From Wyeomyia smithii (Eukaryota; Arthropoda; Insecta; Diptera; Culicidae): a stretch of DNA of 64,000 nt. The position numbers and the translations under genes were made by a program. The notes below the pieces were generated by a model. The model was not told the origin of the DNA and did no database searches. It was given only the letters and a program-made list of their open reading frames with translations. The stretch's first letter is position 1, and every line of letters starts with the position of its first letter. Positions 36,327 through 48,618 of this stretch are shown here, one piece after another. Location: NCBI RefSeq assembly GCF_029784165.1, contig NC_073695.1:160075622-160139621 (forward strand). Reading direction: 5' to 3'.

Positions 36327-36823
36327 TGTGACGTCACACCCTGCGAAGAACCCAATGCTCCGTCACGAGCCTTATAATTAAAGTTTAATTTTGTTCCCAG
36401 GAGGGCATAGCCTTCTGCTATGCTTTAGTCAGGCGAAACATTTGGTTCCCTTGACACGGGACCGCGAACGTCTCTGTCAACACTCTATGTATCAACAGAT
36501 TATGCCATAGGTGACAAAGAACTTCGCGCAGCCTTCTGCTGTGCCACAGGCAAACAAACTCGACCAAAATAAACAAGTTTTGTGTTGTAAACAAAACGCC
36601 GCCTGTACTTTAGCAGTACTAAATTAGGTTAAGAGATTAGATAGAGTGGAGAAAGTCTCTCTCTCTGAGTTACCGGTAGGGTATATTTAAGTAGTGATGT
36701 ACGAAAATAAAGTCAGTTAGTCCACGTTAATCTGTGTGTATTAATTCCGCGCCAATTGCGCGTACAGGGTTTTCCGGAGAAAGTCCTGGTAGGTTATATC
36801 CAGGATATAGGTATACCGACACA
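36327..36823 (+). repeat. LTR of a BEL/Pao-like element
   Basis: Starts TGTGACGTCACACC and ends near ACCGACACA, about 497 bp, a TG...CA structure. It has a TATA-like GGTATATTTAAG near 36680 and a polyadenylation signal AATAAAG near 36707. GGTGACAGCG follows, and TTTGGTGACA recurs in the leader (near 37035 and 37460). A 'TTTGGTGACA' primer region is typical of BEL/Pao. No second LTR was found in the window. Confidence 0.5.
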
Positions 36824-38040
36824 TGTGGTGACAGCGAAAGAAAAACAAACGCCGGTTCTGACTGAGTGGATATAAAGACCGAGTGGACTTAAAATTCAAT
36901 TAGAAAATCGTGAGGGTAGCAGTAAATTAAGTGAAAGCGCCACTATTTCGTCGCTGAAGTGCCGCGCATTGCGCGTTTTGTATTTTCATCATCCAGAACT
37001 GAACTAGAAAATCGTGAGGATAGGAGTACACACATTTGGTGACAGGCGGTTCAGGAAAAGAACCCTGCAAGCAGGGTTGCCACATTTAAATCTATGTTTT
37101 CCCTTGAAAAAATCTGAACATCTGTATCTGGAACAAAAATATCTGTAAAAAAAATCTGTGTTGTTTGAACACAAAGAACTTTGTATTTTTTGAGTTTTTA
37201 TGGTACATAAACCAAATTTTTAGCTTAAAACGTGTGAGGAGTTGAAAATATGTTCAATTTACTCAATATTTGATGAAATAAAATTTGGACTGTTCTTAAA
37301 ATTTAATGTCAATTTCGAAAAATCTGTAAATCTGTACTTTTCGACGAAAATCTGTGTATCTGTATATACAGATTCTGTACCGTTTCTTCGGTCAAAAATC
37401 TGTAAAATACAGATTAATCTGTACATGTGGCATCCCTGCCTGCAAGGACATTCGTGGTTAACGCATTTGGTGACAAGCGGTCGTCCCACGCCGGGAACTG
37501 ACTTTAATAAGTATCAAGTGAGCATTTTCTGTGTTTTGAACAGTTTGTTGAATGCGCATACGGTTTACGGTTCTGTCGGTTTGATAAAACGGTGAACAAT
37601 TACAGTGTTTTTGCAAGTAATTAATTCTAACTCCATCTTTCAATAAGTGTTAAAAGAACGGAAAAAACTAAAAGTGCCCTATTGTGTTTTTTTATGTCTT
37701 AAGTGAAGAAGACCAAAAAAAAAAAACGGAACCAAATCTCGCAATTAGCCAGTTAATGATAACGGCTGGGAAAAAAAAGAAACACATGCAGTAAGTGACT
37801 TATTAACACCTCTACGGCCTCTACATATTGGAACAGCCAGACATATTGGAATAGCCAGACAACTGTGAATTATCGTATTAAGAAGGTGCCGAAGTTACGT
37901 AGTGGAAATTGAAGTAGAGATGTCCACGACAATGGCCGGCCCTATACCAAGGATATTCGGGTGAGAAGCACATAGTAAGAAAAATTTATGTTTAAATATT
38001 GTAGCTGAAATTTAAACGGAAGAGTTTTTTTTTGTATCGT
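36824..38040 (+). other. BEL-like leader region, interrupted by a hAT MITE
   Basis: Leader DNA with two copies of AGAAAATCGTGAGG and two of CATTTGGTGACA. It is split at 37072-37438 by a MITE. An ATG near 37920 is followed within 50 bases by a donor-like TTCGGGTGAGA. No gag or pol frame can be followed, so the element is truncated or decayed. Confidence 0.4.
37064..37446. mobile_element. hAT MITE with 8-bp target duplication CCTGCAAG
   Basis: The element is 37072-37438 (367 bp). Its ends are CAGGGTTGCCACAT and, inverted, CAGGGATGCCACAT. Direct repeats CCTGCAAG lie at 37064-37071 and 37439-37446. The interior is rich in AATCTGTA. It interrupts the BEL-like leader. Confidence 0.92.
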
Positions 38041-39019
38041 TCGACGCAGTAAAATTTGTGAATTAACATCTATTGATTTTTTATAAAAACTGATAGAACA
38101 AAAAAACTACCAAATATAAAGCCATTTAGGAGCTATTGACGATAGAAGAGAACGACGGAGAGATACACATTAGGAGATATAAATGACCTTGGAGACTACA
38201 TTAGGCGAACTACAATCGTAACAATTCTTCAGTGGTTCGTAATTATAACGATTTACAGGTTATCACATCTACTTGGGTCGAGAGGCCAATTTGTATAAAC
38301 AATCAATTCGCGCCGCTGCTGCGCGGGTGATTTTATTTCTCAAACGGTTAGCAATAAAACTCTCGGCACGACAAGTGCACGCAAACGATTTTCGTTCATT
38401 TTCCCAACAAAATAATTAAAGTGGCAGAGCGGGAAGCAAACGGGCGCTAGCAAATCGAATTTAAGAACGCAAACAGATACTCGCAGAGTTGCGCACATGG
38501 AACTCACCTTAATTCTTCTAAGAGAGAGTTTTAGCACACGGGTGGCTACGTCATCGTTAGAAAATATAAAGGGGCAAAGTCGCATTTCATTAATGTCCAA
38601 TAAAGAGCGTGAGAGCGGTAACTACGAATTGCGCGCTCACACGTTGCATACAAAAGTTAGTCAGTTGTACTAATTGTCGGGTACGCTGTCTCTGTTTATG
38701 AATTTTGCAGTGTTATTGCGATCAGCTGTGCCAGCCACGGGCAAGGTCGTATTTTGTAAGCATCAATTTTAATGGCCAATGGTAAGAACGTTTCTCAAGC
38801 GCTTACAACAATATGCTCTACAAACTAAGGGAGATTTACAACCCACCACAACAACAGGGGACGATCCAACCTAATGCTCAAACTTAAAACTAGAATAGGA
38901 AAACCCAGCGAAGGGATCACAATAGAAAATTTGTTTGTAAGTGCAGAATGTTTAAAATGAAAGAACATATTTATTTTGTGACACAAATTATATTTATTGT
39001 ATTTTCGTTTTTATGTGTA
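38041..39019. other. No recognisable gene
   Basis: AT-rich stretch. An 86-codon minus frame (38340-38600) shows no known domain. No repeat ends were recognised. Confidence 0.35.
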
Positions 39020-40090
39020 TTTATTAATAAAACCTAAATTAATCCACCTTGCGGTCAGACCCAGCCTTTCTCATTCAAACTTATTATATGTTAGGATAGA
39101 TTTACACGATTTTAGAGAAAAAATACTCCTTGAAAATTTCTGCTGGTTTCAGTACAACTATACCGTTATTAAATACTATACCATTATTAAATTAAAATTA
39201 AAAACCTAACATTCACACACATATGAGCATACATTAAAACATACATATGAACATATAATGAAATAAATATGTTTCAAATACATCACGCAAAAATCCAGAT
39301 GACTACTTCTAGTTACCGGAGTACATCCTAAAATGGCTAAATTTTGCCTAATCCGGGTATTTCGATGGCGAAGATGCCGACTCATCCATTATGAGTATTG
39401 CGGAAGCGGTACACCCAAAGGCCAGAAATCAACTTTGAAACCCGATTTTGCAGCCTCCGGTTTCTGGAAAACATCCACACACGTACACACCCACATACAA
39501 ACATATACACCTATACATGCACACATGCAGAAAATGCTCGTTTCGTCGAGCTGAGTCGAGTAGTATATGACATTCGACCATTCGGATCACTTTTCTACCT
39601 TTTAATTAGCCAGTGATCGTTAGGAGAAAGTCAATATGTTTACTTTCATTATGTGATTTCACATTTTTATGAACAACGGAGAAAGTTACAATCTGAATAC
39701 AATGAAATTCAATAGCAACCTATGGGGCATCTAGACTTTTCATTTGACACTAATTTTGTGAAAATCGGTTCAGCCGTCTCTGAGAAAAATGAGTGAGTTT
39801 AAACAACCTCAGGATAACTTTTCTTTACATAACTTTTGAACCATATGTGAATATTGAACCATACCTTTCATTTGCAATTAATTTTATGAAAATCGGTCCA
39901 GCCATCTCTGAGAAAAGTGAGTGAGAAAAAAAAGTTACACATACACACACACATACACACATACATACATACATGCAGAAAATGCTCAGTTCGTCGAAAG
40001 GGGTCGAGTGGTATATGACATTCGGCCATTGGGACCACTTTTATACCTTTGGTTTTTCCAGTGATTGCTATACCTTTCTAGGAGAAAGGC
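39020..40090 (-). repeat. Composite dispersed repeat, inverted copy, with a 'CCGGAAGT' insert
   Basis: Reverse complement of parts of 14560-17250. It begins AATCCACCTTGCGGTCAGAC (the mirror of 17200-17235) and has AGCCATCTCTGAGAAAAGTG and CTTTCTAGGAGAAAGGC at its far end. A 'CCGGAAGT' unit lies at 39295-39480. Confidence 0.7.
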
Positions 40091-40099
40091 AAAAATATA

Positions 40100-40670
<571 letters not shown>

Positions 40671-41317
40671 GAGCTGTATGCCACCACGGGTCGGTATTTG
40701 GCGATAACCGTAGGCCACGGAAGTGCTAACTGCAAGAACGCAGTCCCGGACCATCAGCGAGAGCTAGCCTAGGTTGTGGTGAGACTCAGGCATTGGGCCG
40801 CCGAATTCTCACAAAAGCCACATTATCCGGAAGCAGCTCTGACGGAGCGAATAGTGCCGCTCCCACCACCCAAATGCACTAATTCGCCCATTGGGATTGA
40901 TGCCAGTAAGTTCCCAATTACGGTAACTGGTCGCAACGCCATATGATAAGAGTCGGATTTCGTTTTCGTACCACGATTCTGGGCTGGCACCTGCGCCGAG
41001 CTCCCTTAGTAAGGTCGTGTGACAACGGCTTGAAACGGCGAGACAACAACCGGTGCAGGGGTCTCCGTCCCGTAAAACCTGGCAGGCCTTCCAGTACGTT
41101 CCAAATTCATTGCCCGGTGGGAACCAGGCAGGAGTGGGATCAGATGTCCTTTCCTGACTTGCGCCGGTCGGGGGTGTCATAGTTGCTCATAAGGCGCTAT
41201 GGCAGCCGCCCCTAGCCATGGCCTCACTGCTTCGGCATAGACTACCATGGGACCAGATAGGCGACCACTCCAGTATGGATAAGGATAGCGGCTGGAAGGG
41301 GGACCCACTTAACAAAA

Positions 41318-42712
41318 ATGAACAGTAATAATGAAGATCAACAATTGGGCGCAGATGGGTTGAAAAACCCGTTTGCACGAGGAGGCATCCAGAGGTCTCC
41401 GCCGAGAAAGGCGGAGATGGATGCAGTAAAGGACGCCTGCGAAGACGGCAAAGGCAGTACGCCTACCGGATCGACGCAAGACATCGCAGTGGCTGGTCCA
41501 CTGTTGATAAAGGCGGTCGGAAGACAGCGAGACACGCTACCGAAGGTAGTAGCGCTGTCGGAGCAGCTCGATGCCATAATCGAGTTTGCGAAAAGTCGCA
41601 CCAACACGACGAAGTACCTGAAGCAGGTTCTCTACATGCTTCGGTCCTCCGTCGATGCTGCGAAGAAGGAGCACGCCGAGCTCAAGGCAAGAGCGGTGGC
41701 TGCAGAGAAGAATGCAACGGAGGTGACCGGAAGGGCGACGAAGTCGGTCCAAACGGACACCTGCATGTTTGCAGCGGTTTGCGCCTCCGGGTCAGCCGCA
41801 AAAAGAGCAAGGCAGTCTCCGGGGGAAGCCCCCGAGAACAGCAAGAAACGGTTGGTTGTGCTAAGCCCGCGAGATAGCACACCAACGGCCTCCAAGTCCG
41901 CCAAAAAGTCTGCCGAAGTGGCAGCTACGGGAAACCCTTGGGTTACCGTGGGAGGAAGGAAGCGCCAAAAAGACAGCAAGCGCAACGACGAGAAGGCGAC
42001 AAATCGTCCAAAAATGGGAAAGAAGGCGCGAAGCAGGGGCGACGCCCTCATACTCAAGACGGAGGGGTCCAAGTACTCCGAAGTCTTGAAGAAAATGAGA
42101 GGCGAAACCCAGCTCAAGGATCTGGGAGCGGATGTGCGGACCATCCGTCGTTCTCGCACCGGCGAGATGATCCTTGAGCTCCGTAAGGATGCTAAAAACA
42201 AGGGCGCTGCCTACAAGACGGTAGCCGAGCAGGTCCTCGGGAAAGATGTGCAAATTCGGGCACTCACCTCAGAGGTGACTCTCCAGCTCAAAAACCTGGA
42301 TGAAATCACCGAGAGGTGCGATATTGCACAGGCCCTCAAGGAGAAGTGCGGAGTGGAAGTAGCCACTGAGGTAATTCGCCTCCGAAAGGGTCCAGCGGGG
42401 ACCCAGGTGGCCACTTTCCGGCTTGCATCGGCCGATGCAACTCTGGCCCTGAAGACAGCCAAACTTAAGGTTGGCTGGTCAGTATGTCCCCTGAGCATAC
42501 TCCAGCAGCCGGACGTTTGCTTCAGGTGTTTCGAGGGAGGACACAAGTCCTGGACCTGCAAGGGGCCCGATAGGAGCCAGTTATGTAGGCGTTGTGGTGG
42601 TGCTGGCCATAAAGCTAAAGACTGCGGGGAGCCTCCCAAGTGCTTGGTATGTGCTGGAAAACGGGACGCCAAGCACTTTATGGAAGGCCCACGGTGCCCA
42701 GCCGGTAAGGCG
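41318..42712 (+). CDS. R1-clade ORF1, RNA-binding Gag-like protein
   Basis: Role: binds element RNA in the ribonucleoprotein and helps reach the target. Seen: an ATG at 41318 in a good context (AAAAATGA). An acidic/basic N-terminal half of about 230 residues follows, then a central domain (residues ~245-390) and three zinc knuckles: CFRCFEGGHKSWTC, CRRCGGAGHKAKDC (both C-x2-C-x4-H-x4-C) and a variant CLVCAGKRDAKHF...C. This triple set is the mark of R1-clade ORF1. About 465 residues are ORF1. The frame then runs on into ORF2 (to 43060) because 41 bp containing the ORF1 stop are missing relative to copy 3 at 52645-52695. Confidence 0.9.
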
Positions 42713-43060
42713 AACCATTGCTATGCGGCACAGCAGCTGCTATACCAAGCAGCGTCTGAGTCGCGGTCGGACATCGCAATCGTATCGGACCCCTACTGCA
42801 TTCCTCCCGGAAACGGTAATTGGGTTGCAGATAAGTCCAGTACGGCGGCCATATGCACGACCAGCAAGTTCCCGGTTCAGGAGGTTGTGTCAACCTCAAA
42901 TGAAGGATACGCGGTTGCCAAGGTGGACGGAGTGTTCTACTGCAGTTGTTATGCTCCGCCGCGTTGGTCTATCGAAAGGTTCACCCAGATGGTCGATTTG
43001 TTATCTATGGAGCTGACGGGACTTAGTAGTGGCGGGCGACTTAAACGCTTGGGCTGTTGA
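42713..43060 (+). pseudogene. R1 copy 2 ORF2 start, fused to ORF1 and then frameshifted
   Basis: Reads NHCYAAQQLLYQAASESRSD and the endonuclease N-terminal half. It then loses phase near 43022, where about 8 bp are missing compared with copy 3 (52999-53020), and ends at 43058-43060. The phase is picked up again in the next entry. It shows the APE endonuclease was once present. Confidence 0.85.
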
Positions 43061-45569
43061 GTGGGGAAGCCGCCGCACGAACCGGAGGGGTCAGATCTTG
43101 TTGGAAGCTTTGGCAAAGCTCAACCTAGATCTGGCCAACGTTGGAACCAAGTGTACATTCAGCAGAAATGGTGCGGAGTCGATCATCGACGTGACGTTCT
43201 CCAGCCCAGGACTGATCGTGAACTGGAGGGTAGACGATGGCTACACCTATAGTGACCACCAGTCGGTCTGCTATAGCGTAGTCCAGAACGTGAGGCGGCA
43301 GGCGACGGGTAGAGCCAATACTCCGACCGTCCGCGGGTGGAAGACATCGCATTTCGATGCCGAGGTATTTGCAGAAGCAATAAGAAGAGAGCGCGAGGGG
43401 GGCAGTTGGCTCCGCCCGAGTGCTGACCAATTAGTTGCCACATTATCGCGGGCGTGCGACGCCACCATGCCTAGGACCCGCCAACCTAGGAATGGTAAGT
43501 CACCGGTATACTGGTGGACCGACGCGATAGCGGACATCCGTAGCGCGTGCCTCCATGCAAGACGGATGTTGCAACGTGCACGTACCGATGCACAGAGAGT
43601 AGAGCGCCGTGTAGTATTCGGATCTGCAAGATCGGCGCTTAAAAGTGCGATAAAGGCGAGCAAAAGGGCCTGCTTCGATAGGCTATGCGCGAGTGCCAAT
43701 ACGAATCCGTGGGGCAACGCCTACAGAGTCGTAATGGCGAAGACCAAAGGCGTGTTGGCGCCTGCAGAGCGATCACCAGCGATGCTGGAGCGTATCATCG
43801 AGGGACTCTTTCCACGACACGAGCCAAATCCTTGGCCTCCGGTTGCTGAGTCTCACGTCCGACGTTCCAGTATCTCAGACACAGACCAGGGATGGTCGGC
43901 CAACCTGCCGGGCATCCAATCCGTGAGAGACGGCAGCCGTGCAGAGGTTGTGGAGGAGGTAAGGGTTACGAATGAGGAACTCATCGTGATCGCCAACTCC
44001 CTAAAGGTGAGCAAGGCACCGGGACCGGATGGAATCCCGAACTTGGCCATCAGGACGGCCATGAAAGTGGCCCCCGATCTATTTCGAGCAGTCATGCAGA
44101 AGTGCCTGGATGACTGCCTCTTTCCGGACAGGTGGAAGCGACAGAGATTGGTGCTGTTGCCGAAGGCTGGGAAACCGCCAGGGGACCCATCGGCATACAG
44201 ACCTATCTGTCTGCTGGACACTACGGGCAAGGTGCTTGAGAGGATTATCCTCAACAGACTGGTGAAGTACACAGAGGGTGTAAACGGTCTGGCAAGTAAC
44301 CAGTTCGGCTTCCGGAAAGGTAGATCCACGCTGGATGCTATTCTCTCTGTCACCAAGACGGCAGAGGTAGCACTCCAGCGTAAGAGTTGGGGCATTCGCT
44401 ATTGCGCAATCGTCACGCTTGACGTGAAGAATGCATTCAATAGCGCCAGTTGGGACTCCATAGCGCTCGCGCTTAGGAGCATCCACGTACCGGTGTCGTT
44501 GTACAAGATTTTGGAAAATTATTTCCAGAATCGGGTACTAGTTTACAACACGGAGGAGGGTCAGAAGTGCGTCCCAATCACCGCAGGGGTACCGCAAGGT
44601 TCCATCCTGGGCCCGGTGTTGTGGAATGTCATGTATGACGGGGTGTTGAAACTAAAGTTCCCTGTAGGGGTTGTGATCGTCGGTTTCGCAGACGACATCA
44701 CGCTAGAGGTCTACGGCGAGTCGATCGAAGAGGTCGAGTTGACGGCCGCGCACTGCATACGCAAGGTCAAAGACTGGATGCACTCTAGGAAACTGGAGTT
44801 AGCGCACCATAAAACGGAGGTTACGGTTGTGAACAACCGCAAATTAGAGCAACAGGCGGTGGTCAGAGTCGGTGACTGCACCATTACCTCAAGGCGTTCC
44901 TTGAAGCTCTTGGGGGTTATGGTTGACGATAAGCTCACATTTAAGAGTCACGTCGACTATGCCTGTAAGAGGGCTTCAACGGCCGCTGCAGGACTATCTC
45001 GAATGATGTCGAATAGCTCAGCGGTATATGGCAGCAAGCGTAAACTTCTTGCCAGCGTGGTTTCGTCCATACTTAGGTATGGTGGGCCAGCGTGGTCCAA
45101 AGAGTTAGGTACCAACAGTCATCGTCGAAAACTGGAAAGTACCTACAGGCTCATGTGCCTGAGGGTTGTGAGCGCGTACCGTACAGTGTCATACGACGCA
45201 ATCTGCGTCCTGTCCGGCATGATGCCTATCAGCATAGCCATTAAGGAGGACGTAGAATGCTTCGATCAACGTGACACAAGGGGTATACGAGGTACCAGAA
45301 GGTCATTCTCGATGATCAGATGGCAGCAGGAATGGTCCAATTCCGCAAAGGGTAGATGGACGCATCGACTTATTCCGGACGTATCCGGATGGGTCGGGAG
45401 GCGCCATGGAGAAGTTAACTTCCACTTGACACAGATTCTGTCAGGTCATGGTTGCTTCAGGCAGTATCTACACAGATTCGGGCATGCGGTGTCCCCCATG
45501 TGTCCCGAGTGCGCGGATGCGGAAGAAACTGCTGAGCATGTCTTCTTCGTGTGCCCTCGTTTTGTGCAT
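43029..45569 (+). pseudogene. R1 copy 2 ORF2, rest of endonuclease and reverse transcriptase
   Basis: Seen: begins at GDLNAWAVEWGS (endonuclease), then SDHQSV, the reverse transcriptase blocks GPDGIP, GVPQGSILGP and catalytic FADD, and the C-terminal knuckle CPEC...H...C near 45505. The frame stops only because of the N run. It lacks a proper start, since upstream ORF2 is in another phase. The closest relatives are copies 1 and 3 in this window, over most of its length. Confidence 0.9.
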
Positions 45570-46069
45570 NNNNNNNNNNNNNNNNNNNNNNNNNNNNNNN
45601 NNNNNNNNNNNNNNNNNNNNNNNNNNNNNNNNNNNNNNNNNNNNNNNNNNNNNNNNNNNNNNNNNNNNNNNNNNNNNNNNNNNNNNNNNNNNNNNNNNNN
45701 NNNNNNNNNNNNNNNNNNNNNNNNNNNNNNNNNNNNNNNNNNNNNNNNNNNNNNNNNNNNNNNNNNNNNNNNNNNNNNNNNNNNNNNNNNNNNNNNNNNN
45801 NNNNNNNNNNNNNNNNNNNNNNNNNNNNNNNNNNNNNNNNNNNNNNNNNNNNNNNNNNNNNNNNNNNNNNNNNNNNNNNNNNNNNNNNNNNNNNNNNNNN
45901 NNNNNNNNNNNNNNNNNNNNNNNNNNNNNNNNNNNNNNNNNNNNNNNNNNNNNNNNNNNNNNNNNNNNNNNNNNNNNNNNNNNNNNNNNNNNNNNNNNNN
46001 NNNNNNNNNNNNNNNNNNNNNNNNNNNNNNNNNNNNNNNNNNNNNNNNNNNNNNNNNNNNNNNNNNNNN
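45570..46069. other. Assembly gap (500 N)
   Basis: Exactly 500 N, a default gap size, so the true distance is unknown. Frames read across it are meaningless. Confidence 1.
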
Positions 46070-46380
46070 ATACTAAATCGGGTGCCACGATAGCTCTCAC
46101 AGCACAGGATAGATAATCAGTGCACGCGAATCATAAGTTTTGATAAAAAATCATGAGTTTTGATAAAAAATGCGTTATTTTGCAACAAAAAGGGAGGTCC
46201 CACAAAGCAGGGGTATCCCAATCGACACCAAATTTGGAATTTTTGTGAACCTAGATGGATAATTCCCCCAACTTTCCGTAAATCTGTGATGGTCGTGTCC
46301 AAGTGGTATGGACTCTTCGTATGAAATGAATGACCCATATAGATTATAATACATACATATGTTACTAGATCCATTACCCT
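46070..46380 (+). repeat. Dispersed repeat related to 20250-20420
   Basis: TTTTGCAACAAAAAGGGAGG, CCAATCGACACCAAATTTGG and GTGTCCAAGTGGTATGGAC match the repeat beside tract D. No gene. Confidence 0.5.
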
Positions 46381-47640
46381 ATTATGTTGATTTCCATTTC
46401 AAAGCAGGATTGTATACAGGGTTCTTTCTCTTCAAAGAGGTATGCTTTTGTTTGGGATAAGACGTTTGCTGTAAAATAAGTTTCTTTACACAGGGTATCG
46501 GTTCTATTATCGTCAGGTTTATCCTGTTGTTGTCAGGGGAGTTAATGGAGTCATAAAGAACTAATTGTTTGCAGCATCTGCTTTTGAATTTAACAACCAT
46601 GCAAGGAATTCAAGCTCTACACGCAAAACTTAATGAACTGATGCGCCCTCTCAAAACGCACATCGATTGCTCTAACTTTGCACAAATAATGTTTAAAATG
46701 CATAATGCAACCGTTGTACTATGAATGCATTGACAGAAATTGAAATCAGAATAGGATAATCGCTCCATTATTCATCTCAACAGCTTGGTGCACCCATATT
46801 TATCTTATTTCTCTCATTTGTCCAATTTACCGTCAAATTTCTACAAATTTTTGAACGTAAATCTATTTGCCTCTCGATTTTCTCAAGTGGCTGAAAGTTT
46901 ACGTTGAAAATATAGTGAAATTTGACGATAAATTGATCAAAAATGCGTGGTGAGATGAATATAGGTACTGAGATGGAGCGGTTACCCTATGTATCATACA
47001 CATGAAAATCGATGTTTCGGTAGACTTTGGTTTCGTGCAAACGATCAGTTGTGGGAAGCTCAAAAAACCGCTGCTCAAAGGCACGTGCATCCCCAATCAC
47101 CGTCCGTCAGCAACTGAAACAGCCAATAGCGAGCCTTGTTGCAACATAATTTGCTAACGTTGTTTCCAGTAACGTGGAACCGAATGCATATGAATAAGAT
47201 AATATTCATTGTTCGGTCAAACTAACGAGCAAATAAACTTTACAATAGCACCTTTTTTGTGACAGCTAAAATTATAATTTATTTTATTTCATTAATAATA
47301 ATGATAATGGTTTGATTGACAGTTTTACTTTCAATTTTCCTCCCTGGCTTACGAATCGCTTTAGGCTATATTCTTCACTATCCTAACTATTTTGCAGTAT
47401 CTTTCCTGTTTTTTAATTGTCTAAATTAATCGTTTTTCAGTGCGATTTTGGTGCTCTAAATTTCATTTCCAAAAATACGCAAAAATATGGTGGAAAGAGG
47501 CGAAAAAGGCCATTTCCCGTGCCCTGCACAGAATGAAAATATCACCTATCGATTTATTGGCCAATTTTACATAAGAAATGCTTTATTTAAGGTATCCAGC
47601 CCAGCGGCTTTTAATTAGTGGGCTTTTAATTTAGTGGGAA
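46381..47640. other. No recognised gene
   Basis: AT-rich DNA. A 72-codon minus frame at 46382-46600 is basic and Ser/Asn-rich but matches nothing I know. Otherwise only short frames. Confidence 0.35.
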
Positions 47641-47644
47641 AATG

Positions 47645-48345
47645 GCTTTCTTTTCTCAATGGAGTTATTCATTTAGAGTTTATCTTTCATTTAATAACAA
47701 AAACAACATTTCACAGTTAACATTTCCCTTAACATAGTTATTTAAGTGAAAAAAGGCATAAAATTCATGTCAAAAAATTAAACACACCCTAGGAACTTGC
47801 ACGCTTAATATTTAGTGTGGCCTCCTTTCGCCAGAATCACGGCTTGGCATCGATCTGGCATAGACTCCACAAGTTTTTGGAAGGTATTTGGTTCGATTTT
47901 GTCCCATTCCTCAGATATGACGCGCTTCAGTACATTCAAAACGTCGGGTTCTGTTCTCGAACTTTTTTCTTGAGAATAGCCCAAAGATGTTCAATGGGAT
48001 TTAGATCTGGGGATTGAGCAACCCAATCAAGAACCTTGATTTTCTTCTTAAAAAACCATTGCGACACTATTTTTGCGGTATGTTTGGGATCTCCGTCCTG
48101 TTGGAAGATGAAGTTTCGTGACATTTTTAACTTTCTGGCGCTGGCGTGAAGGTTACGTTCAAGAATGTCCAAGTAAACTTCCTTCGTCATAATTTTGTCT
48201 ATGAACTCCAACGTTCCACAGCCATTTCAAGACATTGAACCCCATACCATAACCCGCGAAATGTTGTTTTTGTTATTAAATGAAAGATAAACTCTAAATG
48301 AATAACTCCATTGAGAACAGAAAGCCATTTGCATGCCCATTTAAG
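47645..48345 (-). mobile_element. Tc1-like element remnant
   Basis: Inverted blocks GGCTTTCT.TTCTCAATGGA lie at 47645-47712 and, reversed, at 48250-48325. They enclose the C-terminal half of a Tc1 transposase on the minus strand. These blocks sit inside where the N-terminal half should be, so the element has suffered an internal deletion or rearrangement. Confidence 0.7.
47808..48265 (-). pseudogene. Tc1-like transposase, C-terminal half, frameshifted
   Basis: Role: DDE transposase of the Tc1/mariner superfamily. Seen on the minus strand: RVMVWGSMS, a stop, then FIDKIMTKEVYLDILERNL. The catalytic block FQQDGDPKHTA (second Asp) and SPDLNPIEHLWAILKKKV (third acidic residue, E) follow, giving the DD34E layout. 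A one-base shift near 47940 separates the tail NVLKRVISEEWDKIEP...AKGGHTKY. The first catalytic Asp and the DNA-binding domain are absent. Confidence 0.9.
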
Positions 48346-48369
48346 TTTTCAATTGGGTAAGCAACAGTA

Positions 48370-48384
48370 CAGGGGGGGGGGGGT
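48370..48384 (+). repeat. Poly-G tract
   Basis: A homopolymer of 13 G follows CAGTACA. It is probably a polymerase or assembly weak point. Confidence 0.8.
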
Positions 48385-48415
48385 GTCTATGATTTTTTTA
48401 CATACTGTAGATAAA

Positions 48416-48523
48416 GGCTACCGCGATAAAGAAGCGGCAAATAACTACCGCGACGTAAAAGCGGCAGGAAGATCTCGCGACTTGGAAGCGAAGGAAGGCT
48501 ATCGTGACTTGGCAACGGTTTGG
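48416..48523 (+). repeat. Four 27-bp repeats (YRDxxAA-like)
   Basis: Four imperfect units such as GGCTACCGCGATAAAGAAGC and AACTACCGCGACGTAAAAGC, in a continuous frame (nine residues per unit: GYRDKEAAN, NYRDVKAAG, RSRDLEAKE, GYRDLATVW). They sit just before the gypsy gag. Confidence 0.7.
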
Positions 48524-48618
48524 TACAGATCAGATACGGTACAGATTTTATTGTTTTTGTAGTAGGTATGTTGATAAAGATTTATAGTAAATTTAAATCT
48601 GAATAATTATTTTTTAGA

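Noticed and set aside
38340..38600. 86-codon minus frame in the stretch after the BEL-like leader
   Set aside because: No match to Gag or any known family and no supporting context.
45448..46116. Frames reading through the N run
   Set aside because: The sequence is unknown there, so no protein can be claimed.
46382..46600. 72-codon basic minus frame after the gap
   Set aside because: No domain, no homolog recognised and no splice context; left as unproven.
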